From: WTFY01 sp965220875
GTDB taxonomy: Bacteria > Pseudomonadota > Gammaproteobacteria > UBA4575
DNA: 64,000 nucleotides
Reading direction: 5' to 3'
Assembly: GCA_965220875.1 (NCBI GenBank)
Contig: OZ244849.1
Coordinates: 806,001 to 870,000 of the forward strand
The notes beneath the pieces are model-generated. The model had not been told where the DNA came from, made no database searches, and worked only from the letters and a program-made list of their open reading frames with translations. A program made the position numbers and the translations under genes. This document shows, piece after piece, positions 54,258 to 63,072 of the stretch (its first letter is position 1; each line of letters begins with the position of its first letter).

Positions 54258-55148
54258 TCAGGCCCGCAGCATGTCCAGCCAGCGTTCACGCCTGAAACTT
54301 CCGAACCCGAACTTGTCGAATAATTCCTCCAGTGCAGGGATATCGGGTGATTTCCAGCGCAGGCTGATTGCATCGGGGAACTCGATGTCGCACCGGATGG
54401 TGGTCAGTTTCTTGTACAGCAGCAGATTTTCCCTGTGGTTTTCAATCAGTCCCTGGATCCGCTTGGCGCCCCGAATCTTCATTGATCCAATTTCGGAACA
54501 GTTGGCGAGAAGACCTTCCAGGCTGGAGAAACGGTTCAGCAGCTTGGCGGCCGTGGCCATGCCGATTCCGGGCGCACCGTGAATGTTATCGGTTTTGTCT
54601 CCGGCGATTGCCAGCTGGTCGGCGATCTGGCTGGGGTATACGCCAAACTGCTGCCTGATTTGGGGGATGGAGTGTCGCTGGCCTTTAGCAAAATTCCACA
54701 GAATATCGTTTTCGAAAATGAGCTGTGCCAAATCTTTATCTGAGGTCACGATCGTGATCGGGTGTCCACGTTCGCGCATGTGCCTGGCAAGCGTGCCGAT
54801 AATGTCGTCCGCTTCAAAACGCGGGCGAGCCGTTTCAAACAGGCCCAATGCCTGCAGAAACTGCCTGCAGTAGGCAAACTGTCGCTTCAGTTCTTCCGGT
54901 GCCGGCTCACGGTTGGCCTTGTACTCGGGGTATAGCTGGTTGCGGAAAGAGGCTCTCAGGCTGTCATCAAATGCGAAGGCAATGTACTGCGGCCGTGTCT
55001 GGCGGAGAAACTGGTAAACGAAGTCGGCAAAGCCGTACACGGCATTTACCGGCTCGTTTTCCCCGTTTACGACATCGTCTGGAACTGTAAACCAGGCCCG
55101 GAACACGTAGATGCTGGAATCGATCAGGTAGACCTTTTCAGATGCCAT
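54258..55148 (-). CDS. 5'-3' exonuclease, FEN-like (ExoIX/Xni type)
   Basis: The 296-residue single-domain protein resembles the N-terminal exonuclease of DNA polymerase I: YLIDSSIYVFRAWF, AFDDSLRASFRNQLYPEYK, FEADDIIGTLARHMRERG, TSDKDLAQL and AIAGDKTDNIHG. The metal-binding aspartates are present. It is a second copy of this activity besides PolA. The helix-hairpin-helix (GAPGIGMATAAKLL) is intact. It is co-directed with the following kinase gene. Confidence 0.9.
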   Translation of the reverse strand: MASEKVYLIDSSIYVFRAWFTVPDDVVNGENEPVNAVYGFADFVYQFLRQTRPQYIAFAFDDSLRASFRNQLYPEYKANREPAPEELKRQFAYCRQFLQALGLFETARPRFEADDIIGTLARHMRERGHPITIVTSDKDLAQLIFENDILWNFAKGQRHSIPQIRQQFGVYPSQIADQLAIAGDKTDNIHGAPGIGMATAAKLLNRFSSLEGLLANCSEIGSMKIRGAKRIQGLIENHRENLLLYKKLTTIRCDIEFPDAISLRWKSPDIPALEELFDKFGFGSFRRERWLDMLRA

Positions 55149-55191
55149 AGAAAATGATGAAGGTACGGTTTGTCAGTGTGTGCGCCGATGT

Positions 55192-56664
55192 TCATTGCAC
55201 GGTCTTGATCCATTGACCGGGTTCGGGCTCGCCTTCCGGGTACATCCCGTTCAGCAGGCGCAGCCTTTCAACAGGCTGGTCTTCGAGAGCGGATCGTTTG
55301 GCCAGTGAAGCGAAGGTATCCCCGGCTTGTGCACGGGTGATGTGGATGCGTTTGGGCTTGGCAAGTCTCGCCTCGTCGCCCTTGAGGCGGCGCATGCTCC
55401 GGATGGTCTCGAGAGCTGCGCTGTCGTGGCGTTCAAAAGCATCCTGGTCTTTCCCCATGAACCTGATTTCATAGACGCGTCTGTCCTGGGTGACCGCTGC
55501 GATGCGGCCAGGCCGGGCAATCCCCCTGACATGGAAACTCGTGCGGCCTGTATACCCATCGAAGCCGGCGGTGCGTATTGCCTTGCCCATGTGAAGCCTG
55601 TTCCAGTTTCGCTTCAGGTAGTTTTCGGGCGTCTCGCGACTGCTGAGATTCGCGGTTGTGATCTGTATCTGGACCATGCGGTCAACGGGCACTGCAACCA
55701 GGCGGTCAGGCAGGTTTTCCACTTTCCAGCCTTCTGGAAATTCGACGTACAGGTCAAGCTCATTGTGATAGAACATGCGGCCCCGCAGTACACCATCTTT
55801 TTCGCCATGGCCCAGCACGAGTCCTTCCATATGCTGCAGGAAAGTCTCGCGCTCGATATTGCGTGCCGTGGCAGTTTTGTACTTGTTTGCGGCCAGCACG
55901 ACCTCCTGAAGGCGCTTGTCGTTGGCCGGGTGTGTTGAGAAAATTCCGTGGTAGATGTTGGGTTTGCGTCCTTCTTTCTGGGCAAGCCTTGTTTCAAACA
56001 CTTCCTGCGATTTGAGCAGTCCGACGACATTGATCATTTCTTCCGGATCGTAGCCGGAACGGGCCAGATACTCTGCGCCCAGACGGTCTGCCTCCAGTTC
56101 CTGCTTGCGACCGTATCCACGCATCCACACCAGGCCTCCCACTTCGGCTGCCTGGGAAGCGACGCGGCTGCCGGTAAGAATGCTGATTCCCGTGCCGAGC
56201 AGGTCCGTGACAGTGCCCAAGCTGTGCTGGCGTACACCATGGCGGGCCGTGACATGTCCGATTTCATGAGCAAGCACGCCCGCAAGTTCGGCCTCGGAGT
56301 TCATGAAGGCCATGATGCCTCGGGTGATGTAGATATAACCTCCCGGCAACGCAAAGGCATTGACCTGCGGACTGTCCAGGACCGTTACATGGAATTTCAG
56401 CTTGTCACGGTGACTGTTACTGGAAAGGTCACGCACAATCTCTTCAACGTAGCTTTGCAGTTCTGGATCGTTGTAAGGGCGGTACTGTTGCATGACCTGC
56501 TGATGCGCTTGGCTTCCCAGCTGGATCTCCTTTTGTTCGGACATCAGTACCAGGTCCTGTTTGCCGGTTACCGGGTTGGTGGCACAGCCTGACATGAGCA
56601 ATCCCGTTGCAAGCACGAGGATCGTGGCAAGCATCTGCTGAATTGTGCGGTGGAAGTAATGCAC
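55192..56664 (-). CDS. M48-family metalloprotease, lipoprotein, BepA/LoiP-like
   Basis: The Zn protease has HEIGH in LAHEIGHVTARHG and a downstream metal Glu in RKQELEADRLGAEYLARSG. The lipobox LMSGC follows a hydrophobic signal. I chose GTG 56664 (490 residues) because it supplies a charged n-region (HRTIQQ) and follows GGGGAG; ATG 56634 lacks both. The C-terminal tail (about 440-490) is LysM-like, GDTFASLAKRSALED. The family handles outer-membrane protein quality control. Confidence 0.9.
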   Translation of the reverse strand: MHYFHRTIQQMLATILVLATGLLMSGCATNPVTGKQDLVLMSEQKEIQLGSQAHQQVMQQYRPYNDPELQSYVEEIVRDLSSNSHRDKLKFHVTVLDSPQVNAFALPGGYIYITRGIMAFMNSEAELAGVLAHEIGHVTARHGVRQHSLGTVTDLLGTGISILTGSRVASQAAEVGGLVWMRGYGRKQELEADRLGAEYLARSGYDPEEMINVVGLLKSQEVFETRLAQKEGRKPNIYHGIFSTHPANDKRLQEVVLAANKYKTATARNIERETFLQHMEGLVLGHGEKDGVLRGRMFYHNELDLYVEFPEGWKVENLPDRLVAVPVDRMVQIQITTANLSSRETPENYLKRNWNRLHMGKAIRTAGFDGYTGRTSFHVRGIARPGRIAAVTQDRRVYEIRFMGKDQDAFERHDSAALETIRSMRRLKGDEARLAKPKRIHITRAQAGDTFASLAKRSALEDQPVERLRLLNGMYPEGEPEPGQWIKTVQ

Positions 56665-56822
56665 ACTCCCCGGTGGAAGTGTCGGACTCTCTGGGTTCCG
56701 TCGATGAATACTTGGTCTGAACAGGGCCAGCCCTGTCATGGCGGGCAATGTACTTGTGGTATCAGCCGCCTTGTGATGACAGAGCATGGGGAAGGAGCCG
56801 CTGTGCGACTGGATTGCGGCAA

Positions 56823-57032
56823 TCAGCCTTTTTTGCCATACCGCTTTCTGAATTTGTCCACCTGTCCAGCCGAATCGACAATCTTCTGCTTGCCAGTGAA
56901 AAATGGATGGCATAATGAGCACACGTCGATGTGCAGGGACTCCGACCCGTAGGTCGAGCGTGTGCTGAAGCGGTTACCGCAACTGCAAACTACTTCCACT
57001 TCTCGGTAATCTGGATGAATATCTGGTTTCAT
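56823..57032 (-). CDS. rpmE: 50S ribosomal protein L31
   Basis: From the ATG at 57032 the protein is 69 residues (MKPDIHPDYREVEVVCSCGN), with the zinc-ribbon cysteines CSC and CSLC of the C+ (zinc-binding) L31 type, ending FRKRYGKKG. A longer frame starting at 57086 is not supported. The upstream region is the AT-rich spacer with DnaA boxes. Confidence 0.95.
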   Translation of the reverse strand: MKPDIHPDYREVEVVCSCGNRFSTRSTYGSESLHIDVCSLCHPFFTGKQKIVDSAGQVDKFRKRYGKKG

Positions 57033-57351
57033 GATCTGGAAATTCTTCGGAATGTGGCGCGGAGCATACTGAACGAAAAGCTTCAACTCAAGTACTGCAC
57101 CGGAATTTTAAGTTAGCAGATTCCTTTAAAGTATTTTTAACTATTTTCGTTTAACTGATTGTCAGCATGGGGGTTTACAGTTTAATCCACAAAATTTGTG
57201 GATAAGACTGTGGATAATCATGCAACTTTACAGGAATTCCCGGTAATAATGACATATTTGTTAGACTGCTTAAATAACGTACTAAATTTTAACTGACTGA
57301 TTATATAGAAGTTTTTCAAACAAAGCGATTTTGATCGATCAATTCGGTGCA
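57033..57351. other. AT-rich spacer with clustered DnaA boxes
   Basis: This region between rpmE and hemW (both on minus) is much richer in A/T than its surroundings, especially 57110-57340. It holds two perfect DnaA boxes and one near-perfect box in 35 bases, an inverted repeat, and paired GATC near 57335. No gene is seen. It may contain the rpmE promoter or a DnaA-controlled or origin-like element. Confidence 0.6.
57183..57217. promoter_or_regulatory. DnaA-box cluster with 9-bp inverted repeat
   Basis: TAATCCACA (57183-57191, one mismatch), TGTGGATAA (57197-57205) and TGTGGATAA (57209-57217) match the DnaA R box TTATCCACA or its complement. ATCCACAAA at 57185-57193 and TTTGTGGAT at 57195-57203 form a perfect inverted repeat around one base. 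This lies in AT-rich DNA. Confidence 0.6.
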
Positions 57352-58644
57352 TCACACTGCACTTTTATTACAATTGTGTATAACTTGCCGCGTTTCATGT
57401 ACGATCCTGCTTCCAACGCAGCGCGCAGAACCCTGGATTCCCGCATTTGCCTGCATGGCCTGCTGGCAGGCCTGCAAGGTGGCTGTTGGCCTATCAGGCA
57501 ACAAGCGCAACAGCAGATCGTCAAGAAATCGGTACCCGGATTTGCTGCAGCGCACCCGCTCGGTTTCCCTGGCCAGCAGGCCTTCATGATATAACTCCTG
57601 CAGCCTTGATGCGAGCAGCTTGAATTCAAGGCCGGTGTGCAGTTCAAACTGTTGCCGGGTAAATCCTGACTTCAGGCGCAGCGCATTCATCAGGAACTCG
57701 AATTCCAGTTCCTCGGGCAGCAAGCGCCCAGAGGGTGTTTCCGGCGAATCACCGTTGAACACGTGTTTCATGTACTGCTGTGGATTTCTGGGCTTTGCGC
57801 TGCGGAACACGCCTGTACCCTCCAGGCTGATTTTCTGATGTGCACCGGCCCCGATTCCCAGATAGTCTCCGAATTGCCAGTAATTCATGTTGTGAAGGCA
57901 TTGGTGCCGGTCTTTCGCATAGGAAGATACTTCGTATTGCTGCAAGCCATGCTGTTCAATCAGATGTGTACCCTGCTGCAGCATCGCCCAGGCAAGGTCG
58001 TTGCCAGGCAGTTTTGGAGGTTGTCTGAAAAACCGGGTATTGGGTTCCAGCGTGAGCTGGTAATAGGAGAGATGTTCAGGTTCGAGCTCGATGACCTGTT
58101 CGATATCCTGTCGAGCTTCTGCCAGGGTCTGTCCGGGCAAGGCATACATCAGGTCGATATTGATGTTTTCAAAGCCTGCCCGCCGTGCCGCGAGTACCGC
58201 CTGTCTTGCAGTGTCTGCATCGTGGATGCGCCCCAGTGCGTGCAGCATGGTGTCATTAAAACTCTGCACGCCGATCGAAATACGGTTGATGCCAGCCTTT
58301 CGAAAGCCCGCAAAGTTACCTTGGTCCAGGGTGCCTGGATTGGCCTCGATGGTGATTTCCGCCTGGGCCCCAATCGTCAGGATACAGTTTATGGCATCCA
58401 GCAGGCGCGAAATGGCGCCTGCCGTAAACAAGCTGGGTGTACCGCCGCCGATGAAGATGCTGATGACTCGACGATTCGCAACGACTTGGGCATGCGCTTG
58501 CAGGTCAGCGACCAACGCATCGACATAGCGCGTTTCCGGAAGTGGAGACCGGACCTCATGCGAGTTGAAATCACAATACGGGCATTTCCTTACACACCAG
58601 GGGATGTGAACGTAGAGAGAAAGTGGGATTCGGGTCGTATGCAT
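57352..58644 (-). CDS. hemW: HemW-like radical SAM heme chaperone
   Basis: The 430-residue protein has the radical SAM cluster motif in HIPWCVRKCPYCDF (CxxxCxxC, about residues 17-24), FIGGGTPSLF, GVQSFNDTMLHALGR and NINIDLMYALPGQT. HemW family members are heme chaperones, formerly labelled oxygen-independent coproporphyrinogen oxidases. The C-terminal tail runs about 40 residues beyond usual homologues, toward the DnaA-box spacer. It starts 28 bases after the rdgB stop. Confidence 0.93.
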   Translation of the reverse strand: MHTTRIPLSLYVHIPWCVRKCPYCDFNSHEVRSPLPETRYVDALVADLQAHAQVVANRRVISIFIGGGTPSLFTAGAISRLLDAINCILTIGAQAEITIEANPGTLDQGNFAGFRKAGINRISIGVQSFNDTMLHALGRIHDADTARQAVLAARRAGFENINIDLMYALPGQTLAEARQDIEQVIELEPEHLSYYQLTLEPNTRFFRQPPKLPGNDLAWAMLQQGTHLIEQHGLQQYEVSSYAKDRHQCLHNMNYWQFGDYLGIGAGAHQKISLEGTGVFRSAKPRNPQQYMKHVFNGDSPETPSGRLLPEELEFEFLMNALRLKSGFTRQQFELHTGLEFKLLASRLQELYHEGLLARETERVRCSKSGYRFLDDLLLRLLPDRPTATLQACQQAMQANAGIQGSARCVGSRIVHETRQVIHNCNKSAV

Positions 58645-58672
58645 GCGGATGTGTAAGGGGAAACGGGTTCCT

Positions 58673-59263
58673 TCACTGCAGTGCGCGAATCAGTTTCTGC
58701 AGGGCCTGTCCACGATGACTGATGCGGTTTTTTTCTGTCGGATCCAGCTGTGCAGAAGAACAGCCGTGTGTCGGTACATAGAACAGGGGGTCGTAACCGA
58801 ACCCGTTGTCCCCCATGGCTTCATGCAGTATGCGACCTTCCCAAGAGCCCTGACACAGGATGGGGACGGGATCCAGTGCATGGCGCATGTATACGATCAC
58901 GCAATGGAAGCGTGCGCTACGTTCATGGTCTGGTATGCCTGCCAGTTCAGCCAGCAGTTTTTCATTATTCGATGCATCACTGGCATGGTTCCCGGCGTAA
59001 CGTGCGCTGTGGACACCTGGAGCCCCCTTCAGGGCATCGACTTCAATTCCGGAGTCGTCCGCCAGGGCACAACAGCCACTTTCCCTGGCAGCATGACGGG
59101 CCTTGATGATTGCATTTTCCACAAAGGTGGTTCCGGTTTCGGCAATCTCCCCGATCTGGAGATCGGACTGGGCTACAAGCAGATACCGCTGCGGGTCAAG
59201 CATTGCCTGGATCTCCCTGAGCTTGCCAGGGTTGTTGCTGGCCAGGACGGTTCGCTGGGGCAT
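58673..59263 (-). CDS. rdgB: dITP/XTP pyrophosphatase (RdgB/HAM1)
   Basis: The 196-residue enzyme removes deaminated purine nucleotides. It has the HAM1 signature start (VLASNNPGKLREIQAML), TFVENAIIKARHAA, ALADDSGIEVDALKG and FGYDPLFYVP. The start abuts the rph stop, so rph-rdgB-hemW form a likely operon on minus. Confidence 0.96.
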   Translation of the reverse strand: MPQRTVLASNNPGKLREIQAMLDPQRYLLVAQSDLQIGEIAETGTTFVENAIIKARHAARESGCCALADDSGIEVDALKGAPGVHSARYAGNHASDASNNEKLLAELAGIPDHERSARFHCVIVYMRHALDPVPILCQGSWEGRILHEAMGDNGFGYDPLFYVPTHGCSSAQLDPTEKNRISHRGQALQKLIRALQ

Positions 59264-59992
59264 CTACTTGCCCAGGCAAAGTTTTTGCTGCCTGATGACC
59301 TCGCGCACGCCCAGACCCGCCAGATCAAGCATGGATGCAAACTCATCTTTGGAAAACGCCTGTTGTTCTGCCGTGCCCTGTACTTCAATGAATGCGTCCG
59401 CATCGTTCATGACGATATTCATATCGGTATGTGCCTGACAGTCTTCCTCGTAGTCGAGGTCCAGTACCGGAATACTGTTGACGATGCCGACCGATACTGC
59501 TGCAACAAAGTTCCGAACCGGAATGAAAGGGATGCAGTGGCTGTCTGCGAGTTGTGTGAATGCCTCGTGTAAGGCAACAAATCCACCGGAGATCGAAGCC
59601 GTCCGGGTCCCGCCATCAGCCTGTATCACGTCGCAGTCCACGGTCACGGCATATCCCGGAATACCTTTCAGGTTCACTGCTGAGCGCAGGGAACGGCCGA
59701 TCAGGCGCTGGATTTCCAGTGTGCGCCCACCCTGTCTGCCACGTGCCGCTTCCCGGGTTGTGCGTTCGCTGGTTGAGCGCGGTAGCATCCCGTATTCGGC
59801 CGTGACCCAGCCTTGTGTCTTGCCCTTGATGAATTTGGGCACCTGGTCTGATACGGTTGCCGTACATACTACCCGGGTGTCCCCGAATTCCACCAGTACG
59901 GACCCTTCGGCATACCGCGTATAGTTGCGTGTAAAGCGAATGTCGCGCATCTGGTCCGGTCTGCGCCCGCTGGGTCTGCTTGCAGAATTCAT
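59264..59992 (-). CDS. rph: Ribonuclease PH
   Basis: RNase PH is a 3'-5' phosphorolytic exoribonuclease trimming tRNA 3' ends. The 242-residue protein has the family start (RPSGRRPDQMRDIRFTRNY), GRQGGRTLEIQRLIGRSLR and the Asp in LDLDYEEDCQAHTDMN. It is divergent from yicC over 95 bases and is the first gene of the likely rph-rdgB-hemW operon. Confidence 0.97.
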   Translation of the reverse strand: MNSASRPSGRRPDQMRDIRFTRNYTRYAEGSVLVEFGDTRVVCTATVSDQVPKFIKGKTQGWVTAEYGMLPRSTSERTTREAARGRQGGRTLEIQRLIGRSLRSAVNLKGIPGYAVTVDCDVIQADGGTRTASISGGFVALHEAFTQLADSHCIPFIPVRNFVAAVSVGIVNSIPVLDLDYEEDCQAHTDMNIVMNDADAFIEVQGTAEQQAFSKDEFASMLDLAGLGVREVIRQQKLCLGK

Positions 59993-60017
59993 AAGACAAC
60001 CTGATATGTGAAAAGAG

Positions 60018-60030
60018 GCGTATTATACGC
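60018..60030 (-). promoter_or_regulatory. Palindromic -10 element between rph and yicC
   Basis: GCGTATTATACGC is a 13-base palindrome; the minus strand reads TATAAT at 60027-60022. It would place the rph start of transcription near 60014. The plus strand reads TATTAT. No clear -35 is seen for either direction. Confidence 0.35.
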
Positions 60031-60087
60031 AAAAAAGGCGTCTGCACCGGGCAGGCGGAATTTGAACCGGCTAATGAGGGGGCAGCC

Positions 60088-60954
60088 ATGCTGCACAGTA
60101 TGACAGGATTCGCGCGAGTCGAGGACAGCAGTGAACTGGGTGACCTGGTCTGGGAAGCGCGTTCTGTCAATCATCGCTATCTGGATATATCTTTCCGTCT
60201 CCCGGAAGAGTTTCGCAGGCTGGAAGTATCGTTGCGCAAGCATCTTCAGGCCCGTTTCACGCGCGGGAAAATTGATTGTGCGTTCCGTTACCGGTTTACC
60301 GATGTGCAATCGGCCGCACTGGAACTCAACAGGCCCTTGCTGGATTCCCTGCTTGTGCAGATCCAGCAGTTGAATGAAAAGCTTTCGGACCCTGCGTCGG
60401 TTCGTGCCTCGGATGTCCTGGCCTGGCCTGGAGTGGTGCAGTCTGCAGAAAGAGACATGCAAGCCTTTCATGCCGTCTGTACCCGGCTATTCGAAAAGGC
60501 AGTTGACCAGTTGGCCGATATGCGCAGTGCGGAAGGCGCTCGGATTGAAGCAATCCTGCTGGACAAGTGTGCTGAAGTCCGGTCCATAGTCGAGGCTGTG
60601 CGCAATCGCCACCCGCAGGTGCTGGCAGCAGTTCGAGAAAAGCTGCGGCAACGGGCCGGTGAGCTTTTGCACGAGCCTGATCCGGCACGGCTTGAGCAGG
60701 AACTTGTCTTTCTTGCGCAGAAACTGGATATCATGGAGGAACTGGACCGGTTGCAAAGCCATCTGGATGAGATGGCTTCAATCTTCACAAGCCGCGATGT
60801 GTCCGGCCGACGCCTTGACTTTCTTATCCAGGAATTCCACCGTGAGGCCAATACCCTGTCATCCAAATCGGCTGACTTGGAGACCACACGGGCCGCAGTT
60901 GACCTGAAGGTCCTGATTGAGCAAATGCGAGAGCAGGTCCAGAACGTAGAGTGA
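60088..60954 (+). CDS. yicC: YicC family endoribonuclease-like protein
   Basis: The 288-residue protein has the YicC start (MLHSMTGFARVE, SVNHRYLDISFRLPEEFR) and the C-terminal DUF1732 region ending with SSKSADLETTRAAVDLKVL and IEQMREQVQNVE. YicC in E. coli is an endoribonuclease affecting small RNA RyhB. The rph/yicC divergent arrangement is conserved in gammaproteobacteria. Confidence 0.95.
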   Translation: MLHSMTGFARVEDSSELGDLVWEARSVNHRYLDISFRLPEEFRRLEVSLRKHLQARFTRGKIDCAFRYRFTDVQSAALELNRPLLDSLLVQIQQLNEKLSDPASVRASDVLAWPGVVQSAERDMQAFHAVCTRLFEKAVDQLADMRSAEGARIEAILLDKCAEVRSIVEAVRNRHPQVLAAVREKLRQRAGELLHEPDPARLEQELVFLAQKLDIMEELDRLQSHLDEMASIFTSRDVSGRRLDFLIQEFHREANTLSSKSADLETTRAAVDLKVLIEQMREQVQNVE

Positions 60955-60974
60955 GCTTTTGCGAGGCATAACCC

Positions 60975-61505
60975 ATGAACCATAACTTCCACCTGGAAAA
61001 ACATCGAGTCAAGATATTTTGTACAGGAGGCACCCTGGACAAGGTGTACTTTGATGCACTGAGTGAGTACCAGATTGGTGAACCAGTAGTGGGTGAAATT
61101 CTCGAAGAGGGGCTGGCCGGATTCCCGTTTGAAGTGGAATCCATTCTCAGGAAGGACAGCCTTGATATGACCGCACAGGATCGCACCTACATTGCTGATC
61201 TTGTCAGGACCGAGCCATGTCAACACATTCTGATCACTCATGGAACCGACACCATGGTGGAGACTGCTCTGTGCCTCCAGGACATCCCGGGCAAGACCAT
61301 CGTGTTGACGGGTGCCATGCAGCCGGCCCGATTCCGAAATACCGATGCAGTCTTCAATATAGCTTACGCCATTGCCGCTGCCCAGCATTTGTCTCACGGG
61401 ACATACCTGGCCATGAACGGACAGGTATTCACTCCCCAGGCCGTGCAAAAAAATCGCAAGGCTGGACAGTTTGAATATGAAAAGGTCGGTCCGGCAGGAA
61501 AATAA
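60975..61505 (+). CDS. Short asparaginase-like protein (N-terminal domain only)
   Basis: The 176-residue protein carries the asparaginase motifs CTGGTLDKVYF (nucleophile Thr, near residue 19) and HGTDTMVETA, plus TGAMQPARFRNTDA. Full L-asparaginases are about 330 residues with a second domain; this gene stops after the first. Such short, stand-alone forms exist, and the activity is unproven. It starts 20 bases after yicC and may be co-transcribed. Confidence 0.82.
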   Translation: MNHNFHLEKHRVKIFCTGGTLDKVYFDALSEYQIGEPVVGEILEEGLAGFPFEVESILRKDSLDMTAQDRTYIADLVRTEPCQHILITHGTDTMVETALCLQDIPGKTIVLTGAMQPARFRNTDAVFNIAYAIAAAQHLSHGTYLAMNGQVFTPQAVQKNRKAGQFEYEKVGPAGK

Positions 61506-61517
61506 TGATCTCTCAAG

Positions 61518-61543
61518 CTTGAAAATACATGATTAGCCCATAT
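61518..61543 (+). promoter_or_regulatory. Sigma32 heat-shock promoter of hsp20
   Basis: CTTGAAA (61518-61524) and CCCATAT (61537-61543) match both halves of the RpoH consensus (CTTGAAA, CCCATnT), with 12 bases between. It lies 37 bases before the hsp20 ATG at 61580, which follows AGGAGG. Confidence 0.8.
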
Positions 61544-61579
61544 CTATTGGTCATCGATTATTAGATTTAGGAGGCTAAC

Positions 61580-62017
61580 ATGCTTGCAAGAAGAATATAT
61601 CGTGACCCGTGGGATTCCTTGAGGGAATTTCGTGGAGAATTGGACCGCATTTTCAACGGCAACCAAGTGGGATACACGGACACAGCATCTGACTGGGTTC
61701 CTCCGATTGATATCAAGGAAGGTAAGGATGCCTATGAGGTGAGCGCGGAACTGCCAGGTGTGGATCCGAAGGATATCGAAGTTTCTCTGGAAGACGGAGT
61801 GTTGACCGTGAAAGGTGAACGAAAGTCAGACAGTCATGAAGAGGAACACGGCTATACCCGAACGGAGCGCGTATACGGTAGCTTTTTCCGTCGTTTCACG
61901 CTTCCCGACACGGCTGATTCAGACCATATTTCTGCCAAGACGGTGCATGGAGTGCTGACGCTTCGGGTGCCGAAAAAGGAAAAGGCTTTGCCGAAGAAAA
62001 TCACGGTAGAGGGATAA
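61580..62017 (+). CDS. Hsp20/alpha-crystallin small heat-shock protein
   Basis: The 145-residue ATP-independent holdase has an alpha-crystallin domain (about 40-135): VPPIDIKEGKDAYEVSAELP, LEDGVLTVKGERK, then VHGVLTLRVPKKE. The C-terminus is short. ATG 61580 follows AGGAGG with spacing of five bases. It is the first gene behind the sigma32 promoter; the dnaJ-like gene and degP follow, a probable stress cluster. Confidence 0.95.
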   Translation: MLARRIYRDPWDSLREFRGELDRIFNGNQVGYTDTASDWVPPIDIKEGKDAYEVSAELPGVDPKDIEVSLEDGVLTVKGERKSDSHEEEHGYTRTERVYGSFFRRFTLPDTADSDHISAKTVHGVLTLRVPKKEKALPKKITVEG

Positions 62018-62103
62018 TTTCCATCCATTCAGGATGCATGCAAGGACCACGGAACGCTGCGTCTGCCGCGGCGTTCCGCTGATTTGAAGCATAGAATGCA
62101 CGT

Positions 62104-63015
62104 ATGCAGTATAAAGATTACTATGAAACACTGGGCGTAAAGCGGGATGCGGAAGAAGGTGATATCAAGCGGGCTTACCGCCGACTTGCACGAAAATATC
62201 ACCCTGATGTAAGCCGTGAGCCGGGTGCAGAGGAAAAATTCAAGGAAGTGGGTGAAGCGTATGAAGTCCTGAAGGATCCGCAAAAACGACAGGCATACGA
62301 TCAACTTGGAGCCAACTGGCGAGCGGGCCAGGATTTTCAGCCACCTCCTGGCTGGCAGGACATGCATATCTTCAATTCCGGCTTTTCAGGCCGCACTTCT
62401 TTTTCCCGCTCGGGGTTTGACACATCCGGTTTTAGTGACTTTTTCGAATCATTGTTCGGCGGGGGCTTTGCACCGGGTCAGGCCCGGCAAACAAAAGGTG
62501 CGGACCAGCATGCGAGTTTGTCGATCACCCTGGAAGAAACCTTTTCAGGCGCAACCAAGAGTGTGAGGCTCTCCAGTGGCCGCAGTCTGGAGGTCAAGAT
62601 TCCGCCTGGCGTAACCTCAGGCCAAAGAATACGTCTTGCCGGACAGGGTGGTGCAGGTGCGGGGGGTGGTTCGAAGGGAGATCTTTATTTCGAAATAAAA
62701 ATACTGCCCCATCGACTCTTCAGGCTGGATGGCCGGGATGTTCTACTGGATTTGCCGGTCAGTCCGTGGGAGGCTGCGCTCGGCGCACGTATAAAGGTTC
62801 CGACTCTTGGAGGTCGAGTGGAGATGAGCATTCCTGGCAATTCAAAGCCGGGCAAGAAGCTGCGTTTGAGTAAGCGCGGTCTGCCGGGGAATCCTGCTGG
62901 AGACCAGATTATCATTTTGCAGATCGTAGTACCTGAGGCCTTGACAGAACAGGACAGGGAGTTGTACAGGAATATGGAACATCACTTTAAGTTCAATCCA
63001 CGTGAATACTTTTAG
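62104..63015 (+). CDS. DnaJ-family co-chaperone, CbpA type
   Basis: The 303-residue protein has a J domain (residues 2-70) with the HPD motif in RKYHPDVSREPG and a Gly/Phe-rich linker (about 95-130). Two C-terminal substrate-binding domains follow (ADQHASLSITLEETFSGATK, VTSGQRIRLAGQGGAG). It lacks the zinc-finger cysteines of DnaJ, so it is CbpA-like. It follows hsp20 by 86 bases. Confidence 0.92.
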   Translation: MQYKDYYETLGVKRDAEEGDIKRAYRRLARKYHPDVSREPGAEEKFKEVGEAYEVLKDPQKRQAYDQLGANWRAGQDFQPPPGWQDMHIFNSGFSGRTSFSRSGFDTSGFSDFFESLFGGGFAPGQARQTKGADQHASLSITLEETFSGATKSVRLSSGRSLEVKIPPGVTSGQRIRLAGQGGAGAGGGSKGDLYFEIKILPHRLFRLDGRDVLLDLPVSPWEAALGARIKVPTLGGRVEMSIPGNSKPGKKLRLSKRGLPGNPAGDQIIILQIVVPEALTEQDRELYRNMEHHFKFNPREYF

Positions 63016-63072
63016 TCATATATCCCCGTATAATCTGGCCCGGTCACATTTTCAACGGACACGGTGCAGAAG

